DNA of 64,000 nt from positions 1 to 64,000 of the forward strand of contig NZ_JABWRD020000003.1 in NCBI RefSeq assembly GCF_014268785.2, given 5' to 3'. A program made the position numbers and the translations under genes. Shown in pieces: positions 18,701 to 27,700 of this stretch (position 1 is its first letter; each line of letters opens with the position of its first letter). A model generated the notes under the pieces. That model was not told the DNA's origin, ran no database searches, and worked only from the letters and a program-made list of their open reading frames with translations. Source of the stretch: Pseudomonas shirazensis (GTDB lineage Bacteria > Pseudomonadota > Gammaproteobacteria > Pseudomonadales > Pseudomonadaceae).

Positions 18701-21700
18701 GCCGAAGCTGCGAAGGAAGGTGATGCAAACCTTACCTTCAACTTCCAGCTCAGCAATCCGCCGCAGGCTGGCAGCACCACGACCCTGACTGTAAATGTCG
18801 GTGGCACTAACTACACCGTCAACGTTGGCGCTGATGGCAAGGGCACTCTCCAGGTCCCGAACACCAACGTTGAAGACGTCTACAAAGACGGCAGCGAAGT
18901 CACTGCGACCGTCACTGCGGTCAATGGCGGTAACTTCGAAGCTGTGGATCTGACCGGCGCGACCACCACTGTTGCCGTTGAAGACACCATCGATACCACG
19001 ACTGTGGCCGTGACTGCTGAAGCTGCGAAGGAAGGTGATGCAAACCTCACCTTCAACTTCCAGCTGAGCAACCCGCCTCAGGCTGGCAGCACGACCACCC
19101 TGACCGTCAATGTCGGTGGTGCTGATTACACCGTCACTGTTGGTGCCGATGGCAAGGGCACGCTCCAGGTCCCGAACACCAACGTTGAAGACGTCTACAA
19201 AGACGGCAGTGAAGTCACTGCGACCGTCACTGCGGTCAACGGCGGTAACTTCGAAGCTGTGGATCTGACCGGCGCGACCACCACTGTTGCCGTTGAAGAC
19301 ACCATCGATACCACGACTGTGGCCGTGACTGCTGAAGCTGCGAAGGAAGGTGATGCAAACCTCACCTTCAACTTCCAGCTGAGCAACCCGCCTCAGGCTG
19401 GCAGCACGACCACCCTGACCGTCAATGTCGGTGGTGCTGATTACACCGTCACTGTTGGTGCCGATGGCAAGGGCACGCTCCAGGTCCCGAACACCAACGT
19501 TGAAGACGTCTACAAAGACGGCAGTGAAGTCACTGCGACCGTCACTGCGGTCAACGGCGGTAACTTCGAAGCTGTGGATCTGACCGGCGCGACCACCACT
19601 GTTGCCGTTGAAGACACCATCGATACCACGACTGTGGCCGTGACTGCTGAAGCTGCGAAGGAAGGTGATGCAAACCTCACCTTCAACTTCCAGCTGAGCA
19701 ACCCGCCTCAGGCTGGCAGCACGACCACCCTGACCGTCAATGTCGGTGGTGCTGATTACACCGTCACTGTTGGTGCCGATGGCAAGGGCACGCTCCAGGT
19801 CCCGAACACCAACGTTGAAGACGTCTACAAAGACGGCAGTGAAGTCACTGCGACCGTCACTGCGGTCAACGGCGGTAACTTCGAAGCCGTTGATCTGACT
19901 GGCGCGACTACCACCGTTGCTGTCGAAGACACCATCGACACCACTACCGTGGCCGTCACTGCCGAAGCAGCGAAAGAAGGCGACGCGAACCTCACCTTCA
20001 ACTTCCAGCTCAGCAACCCGCCTCAGGTTGGCAGCACGACCACCCTGACCGTCAATGTCGGCGGCACAAACTACACCGTTGATATCGATGCTTCCGGCAA
20101 AGGTACTCTCCAGGTCCCGAACACCAACGTTGAAGACGTCTACAAAGACGGTAGCGAAGTCACCGCGACTGTCACTGCGGTCAACGGCGGTAACTTCGAA
20201 GCGGTCGATCTGACTGGCGCGACTACCACCGTTGCTGTCGAAGACACCATCGACACCACCACCGTGGCGGTCACTGCTGAAGCAGCGAAGGAGGGTGATG
20301 CAAACCTCACCTTCAACTTCCAGCTGAGTAACCCGCCGCAGGCTGGTACCACTGCGACCTTGACCGTTAACGTCGGTGGCACTGATTACACGGTAACTGT
20401 TGGCGCTGATGGCAAGGGCACTCTCCAGGTCCCGAACACCAACGTTGAAGACGTCTACAAAGACGGTAGCGAAGTCACCGCGACTGTCACTGCGGTCAAC
20501 GGCGGTAACTTCGAAGCGGTCGATCTGACTGGCGCGACTACCACCGTTGCTGTCGAAGACACCATCGACACCACTACCGTGGCGGTCACTGCCGAAGCTG
20601 CGAAGGAAGGTGATGCAAACCTTACCTTCAACTTCCAGCTCAGCAATCCGCCGCAGGCTGGCAGCACCACGACCCTGACTGTAAATGTCGGTGGCACTAA
20701 CTACACCGTCAACGTTGGCGCTGATGGCAAGGGCACCTTATCGGTCCCGAACACCAACGTTGAAGACGTCTACAAAGACGGCAGTGAAGTCACCGCGACT
20801 GTCACTGCGGTCAATGGCGGCAACTTCGAAGCTGTGGATTTGACCGGCGCGACTACCACTGTTGCCGTCGAAGACACCATCGATACCACGACTGTGGCCG
20901 TTACTGCTGAAGCTGCGAAGGAAGGCGACGCGAACCTCACCTTCAACTTCCAGCTCAGCAATCCGCCGCAGGCTGGCACCACTGCTACCTTGACCGTTAA
21001 CGTCGGTGGCACTGATTACACCGTCAACGTTGGCGCTGATGGCAAGGGCACCCTTGAGGTCCCTAACACCAACATCGAAGACGTCTACAAAGACGGTAGC
21101 GAAGTCACTGCGACCGTCACCGCGGTCAATGGCGGCAACTTCGAAGCTGTGGATTTGGCCGGCGCGACTACCACCGTTGCTGTCGAAGACACCATCGACA
21201 CCACCACCGTGGCGGTCACTGCTGAAGCAGCGAAGGAGGGTGATGCAAACCTCACCTTCAACTTCCAGTTGAGTAACCCGCCGCAGGCTGGCACCACGGC
21301 TACCTTGACCGTGAACGTCGGTGGTACTGATTACACCGTCACTGTTGGCGCCGATGGCAAAGGCACGCTCCAGGTCCCGAACACCAACGTTGAAGATGTC
21401 TACAAAGACGGCAGTGAAGTCACCGCGACTGTCACTGCGGTCAACGGCGGTAACTTCGAAGCCGTTGATCTGACTGGCGCGACTACCACCGTTGCTGTCG
21501 AAGACACCATCGACACCACTACCGTGGCCGTCACTGCCGAAGCAGCGAAAGAAGGTGATGCAAACCTCACCTTCAACTTCCAGCTGAGCAACCCGCCTCA
21601 GGTTGGCAGCACGACCACCCTGACCGTCAATGTTGGTGGCACAAACTACACCGTTGATATCGATGCTTCCGGCAAAGGTACTCTCCAGGTCCCGAACACC

Positions 21701-24700
21701 AACGTTGAAGACGTCTACAAAGACGGCAGTGAAGTCACCGCGACTGTCACTGCGGTCAATGGCGGCAACTTCGAAGCTGTGGATTTGACCGGCGCGACTA
21801 CCACTGTTGCCGTCGAAGACACCATCGATACCACGACTGTGGCCGTTACTGCTGAAGCTGCGAAGGAAGGCGACGCGAACCTCACCTTCAACTTCCAGCT
21901 CAGCAATCCGCCGCAGGCTGGCACCACTGCTACCTTGACCGTTAACGTCGGTGGCACTGATTACACCGTCAACGTTGGCGCTGATGGCAAGGGCACCCTT
22001 GAGGTCCCTAACACCAACATCGAAGACGTCTACAAAGACGGTAGCGAAGTCACTGCGACCGTCACCGCGGTCAATGGCGGCAACTTCGAAGCTGTGGATT
22101 TGGCCGGCGCGACTACCACCGTTGCTGTCGAAGACACCATCGACACCACCACCGTGGCGGTCACTGCTGAAGCAGCGAAGGAGGGTGATGCAAACCTCAC
22201 CTTCAACTTCCAGCTCAGCAATCCGCCGCAGGCTGGCACCACGGCTACCTTGACCGTTAACGTCGGTGGCACTGATTACACCGTCAACGTTGGCGCTGAT
22301 GGCAAGGGCACCCTTGAGGTCCCTAACACCAACATCGAAGACGTCTACAAAGACGGTAGCGAAGTCACTGCGACCGTCACCGCGGTCAATGGCGGCAACT
22401 TCGAAGCTGTGGATTTGGCCGGCGCGACTACCACCGTTGCTGTCGAAGACACCATCGACACCACCACCGTGGCGGTCACTGCTGAAGCAGCGAAGGAGGG
22501 TGATGCAAACCTCACCTTCAACTTCCAGTTGAGTAACCCGCCGCAGGCTGGCACCACGGCTACCTTGACCGTGAACGTCGGTGGTACTGATTACACCGTC
22601 ACTGTTGGCGCCGATGGCAAAGGCACGCTCCAGGTCCCGAACACCAACGTTGAAGATGTCTACAAAGACGGCAGTGAAGTCACCGCGACTGTCACTGCGG
22701 TCAACGGCGGTAACTTCGAAGCCGTTGATCTGACTGGCGCGAATACCACTGTTGCCGTCGAAGACACCATCGATACCACGACTGTGGCCGTTACTGCTGA
22801 AGCTGCGAAGGAAGGCGACGCGAACCTCACCTTCAACTTCCAGCTGAGCAATCCGCCTCAGGTTGGCAGCACGGCTACCTTGACCGTGAACGTCGGTGGT
22901 ACTGATTACACCGTCACAGTTGGCGCTGATGGCAAGGGCACCTTGTCGGTCCCGAACACCAACGTTGAAGACGTCTACAAAGACGGTAGCGAAGTCACCG
23001 CGACTGTCACTGCGGTCAACGGCGGTAACTTCGAAGCGGTCGATCTGACTGGCGCGACTACCACCGTTGCTGTCGAAGACACCATCGACACCACCACCGT
23101 GGCGGTCACTGCTGAAGCAGCGAAGGAGGGTGATGCAAACCTCACCTTCAACTTCCAGCTGAGTAACCCGCCGCAGGCTGGCACCACGGCTACCTTGACC
23201 GTGAACGTCGGTGGTACTGATTACACCGTCACTGTTGGCGCCGATGGCAAGGGCACGCTCCAGGTCCCGAACACCAACGTTGAAGATGTCTACAAAGATG
23301 GCAGCGAAGTGACTGCCACTGTCACTGGCGTTACCGGTGGTAATTTCGAAGCTGTAGACGTATCCGGCGCTTCGGCTACCGTGACTGTCGAAGACACCAT
23401 CGACACTACGACTGTGGCAGTCACCGGCGTACCGGCGAAAGAAGGCGATGCCAACGTCACCTTCAACTTCGAGCTGAGTAACAAGCCTCAGGCTGGCAGC
23501 GATCCGGTCGTCCTGAACGTACGCATCGGCAGCACCGACCACACCGTTAACCTCGACGCTGACGGCAAGGGTTCGATCCAGGTTCCTAACCCGAACAGCG
23601 AAGACGTCTACAAAGACGCTAGCGAACTGGTTGCAACTGTGACCGGCGGCACTGGCGGTAACTTTGAGAAGATCGCAACCGGCGGTACTGGTACTGCGGT
23701 GATCTCGGATACCGAAACTCCAGTGACTGTTGCAGTGACCGGCGTGCCTGCGAAAGAAGGCGACGCTAACGTCACTTTCAACTTCGAGCTGAGCGACAAG
23801 CCACAAGCTGGTAGTGCTCCAGTTGTGCTGACCGTGCGTGTTGGCAGCACCGACTACACCGTCAACATCGACAGCAACGGTAAGGGCTCCATTCAGGTCC
23901 CGAACCCGAACAGCGAAGACGTGTACAAGGACGCCAGCCAACTGGTCGCCACCGTCACCGGCGGCACCGGCGGCAACTTCGAGAAGATCGCCACTGGCGC
24001 GACCGGCACAGCGCAAATCGCTGACACCGAGACCCCAGTCACCGTCAAGGTCACCGGCGTTGCGGCAACCGAAGCTGATGCCAAAGTCACCTTCAACTTC
24101 GAGCTGAGCGAAAAGCCTCAGGCCGGCAGCGATCCAGTTGTCCTGAACGTACGCATCGGCAGCACCGACTACACCGTCAACATCGACAGCAACGGCAAGG
24201 GCTCGATCCAGGTCCCGAACCCGAATAGCGAAGACGTGTACAAAGACGCCAGCCAGCTGGTCGCCACCGTCACCGGCGGCACCGGCGGCAACTTCGAGAA
24301 GATCGCCACTGGCGCGACCGGCACAGCGCAAATCGCTGACACCGAGACCCCAGTCACCGTCAAGGTCACCGGCGTTGCGGCAACCGAAGCTGATGCCAAA
24401 GTCACCTTCAACTTCGAGCTGAGCGAAAAGCCTCAGGCCGGCAGCGATCCAGTTGTCCTGAACGTACGCATCGGCAGCACCGACTACACCGTCAACATCG
24501 ACAGCAACGGCAAGGGCTCCATTCAGGTCCCGAACCCGAACAGCGAAGACGTGTACAAGGACGCCAGCCAACTGGTCGCCACCGTCACCGGCGGCACCGG
24601 CGGCAACTTCGAGAAAATCGCCACTGGCGCGACCGGCACAGCACAAATCGCTGACACCGAAACCCCAGTCACCGTCAAGGTCACCGGCGTTCCGGCTACC

Positions 24701-27700
24701 GAGGCTGATGCCAACGTTACCTTCAACTTCGAACTGAGCAACAAGCCTCAGGCCGGCAGCGATCCAGTCGTTCTGAACGTACGCATCGGCAGCACCGACT
24801 ACACCGTCAACATCGACAGCAACGGCAAGGGCTCGATCCAGGTCCCGAACCCGAATAGCGAAGACGTGTACAAAGACGCCAGCCAGCTGGTCGCCACCGT
24901 CACTGGCGGCACCGGCGGTAACTTCGAGAAAATCGCCACCGGCGCCACTGGCACCGCACAAATCGCTGACACCGAAACCCCAGTCACCGTCAAGGTCACC
25001 GGCGTTGCGGCCACCGAAGCAGATGCCAACGTCACCTTCAACTTCGAACTGAGCGACAAGCCGCAAGCTGGCAGTGCGCCAGTCGTCCTGAACGTGCGCA
25101 TCGGCAGCACCGACTACGCCGTTAACATCGACAGCAACGGCAAGGGCTCCATTCAGGTCCCGAACCCGAACAGCGAAGACGTGTACAAAGACGCTAGCGA
25201 GTTGGTGGCCACCGTCACCGGCGGCACCGGCGGCAACTTCGAGAAGATCGAAACCGGCGCGACTGGCACAGCACAAATTGCTGACACCGAAACCCCAGTC
25301 AGCGTAACCATCACGCCGCAAGCTGCGACTGAAGCTGACGCCAACGTCATCTTCAACTTCCAGATGAGCAAGCCGCCGCAGGCTGGCAGCGACCCAGTGG
25401 TACTGGTCGTCAAAGTCGGCGCCAGCAACTACAACGTCTCGATCAACAGCCAAGGCCAAGGCACGCTGAGCGTACCTAACCCGAACACCGAAGACGTCTT
25501 CAATGACGCCAGCAAGCTGGTTGCGACCGTGGTCAGCGGCAGCGGTGGCAACTACGAGAAGATCGAAACCGGCGCAACCGCGATTGCCGATATCGCCGAC
25601 ACCATCGATACCGTCTACGCCAAGATCAGCATGGTCGGTACCGGTTCGGTCAACGAAGGCGGCAACCTGACCTACAAGGTCGAGCTGGTCGACAAGTCGG
25701 GCAACTCGATCAGTGTGCCAACCGGCAAGTCGGTTTCGGTCAACCTGGAATGGTCCGGCAATGCTGATGCTAGCGACATTGAAGGTACGCTGCCAACCAG
25801 CGTGACCATCACTGGGGGCAAGAGCAGCGTCGAGTTCAACGTCAAGACCTTCGACGACACCAAGATCGAAAGCAGCGAGACGCTGACCGCCACCATCAAG
25901 CAGGTCAACGACAACAATCAGGTGTTCGAGAACCTCGCGGTGGGCAGCCAGAACGTCGCCACCGGCACCATCATCGACAACGACAAAGGCCCGGTCATCA
26001 CCGCGCCTGGCAGCGCTTCGATCATCGAGAGCGGCACCGCAGGTGGTGCTGATGTGGTGTTGGTCATCGACCGATCGGGCAGTATGGGGCCTGCGAACAA
26101 CGGTAATGGCGGCAGCGATCCGGATGGTAGCGGGCCGTATACCTCACGTCTGCAGATGCTCAAGGAAGCGGTGAAGAACCTGTTCGACTCCGGCACCGTG
26201 CATTCGGTGTTCATCGTATCGTTCTCCACCAATGCTACCTTCCACAGCTCAGGCAAAGATGGCGGTTGGTTCACCAACCTGGATGATGCGTACGCAGCAA
26301 TCGACGCAATGAAAGCCTCGGGTACTACCAACTACAACGCTGCGCTGAACACAGTCACCAGCAGCTACCAGGCACCACCGCCAGGCGGCAGCAAGCTGGT
26401 CAACATCTTCATGTCGGACGGTGAGCCGACCAGCGGCCAGGGCGCGAATGAAAGCAACTGGATCAACTTCCTTAACCAGAAGGGCTTCAATGATTCCTAT
26501 GCTGTTGGCTTCGGCGGCCTGAGCAACACTGACAAGAACTACCTCGAGCCAATCGGCTGGAAACCGGGCGAAACCGTAGGTTCCATCACCCAAGGCGCCA
26601 ACGATAACCACGTCTTGGTCGTCGACACCTCGCTCAGCGCCCTGACTCAGGCGCTGGTGGGTAGCGTTGGCGGCAGCGCGGTGTCCGGCAACGTCACCGA
26701 CAACGCCACCAGCGGTACCGCTGGCTGGGCCAGCAACGGCTGGAAGCTGACGTCGGTTGAGTACAACGGCGTTACCTACTCGTTCACCAGTGCCACCGAC
26801 TCCAAGACCCTCGACCTGGGCAATGTCGGCAAGGTAGTGATCAAGGCCGATGGCAGTTACACCTTCTCGGGCAAGGACAACTTCGACACGGCCGATTCGC
26901 TGTCGGCAGTGGTCAAGTTCACGGTCAAGGATGCTGCTGGCAACACCGCGTCCTCGTCGCTGACCCTGACCGTCAATGACCGTAGCGACCCAATCGCTGC
27001 CAACGACGACGTGACCGCCACACTGACCTCGAAAACGGTCATGGGCGCGCCAACCGACGTTACCTTGGCCAGCTTCACAAGCGGCGAGAAGAGCCAGTGG
27101 CGGTTCGAGAACGCAGTCGACCGCGACACGCCTAACCCGGCAGCCGATACCGGCCGCTGGCAGGTGAGCTCGGTGGTCGGCACCACGGCGGATGCCAGTG
27201 TCAGCAGCGGCAGTAACCCGACCCTCGTGCTTACTGACCGGAATGGTGAAAGCAGCGGTGATGCCTCCATCCTGACCCCGCTGTACAAAGCGGTGGGCGG
27301 CGAGACCATGTCGTTCAAGGCGGTTGCTTCACTGTCGACAGTCAACAACATCTTCTCCAGCGGAAAAGATACCGCCGACTGGACACTGTTCAAGAGCACC
27401 GACGGTGTCAATTGGACTGTAGCGGGCGGCGGATCCATCGCCAATGGCAGCTCCACCATCACTACCGGTGCAATGGAAGCGAATGCTCAGTATCGCGTTC
27501 AACTGAGCGTGCATGACGATACCGGCTGGTTCACAGGCAACGCCTCCGTCAGCTTTGACGACTTCAAAGTCACCGTACCTGGCGCCCCCGTGGTCGAGTG
27601 GACTGCCACCCCTGTCACCGGCACTGTAGCTGGCAACGACGTGTGGGGCACCGACGGCGAAGTCTCGAGCCTGGCAATCAAGGTCAACGGCGCCTGGGTC

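Noticed and set aside
20738..25459. Long minus-strand frame in the lapA array as a possible gene
   Set aside because: It is a by-product of exact 315-bp periodicity; no ribosome site or domain logic, and the plus-strand adhesin explains the DNA.
13640..25609. Regular repeats as a CRISPR or satellite array
   Set aside because: Units are 315 bp, coding, in one frame and without spacers; they are Ig-like domains of LapA.
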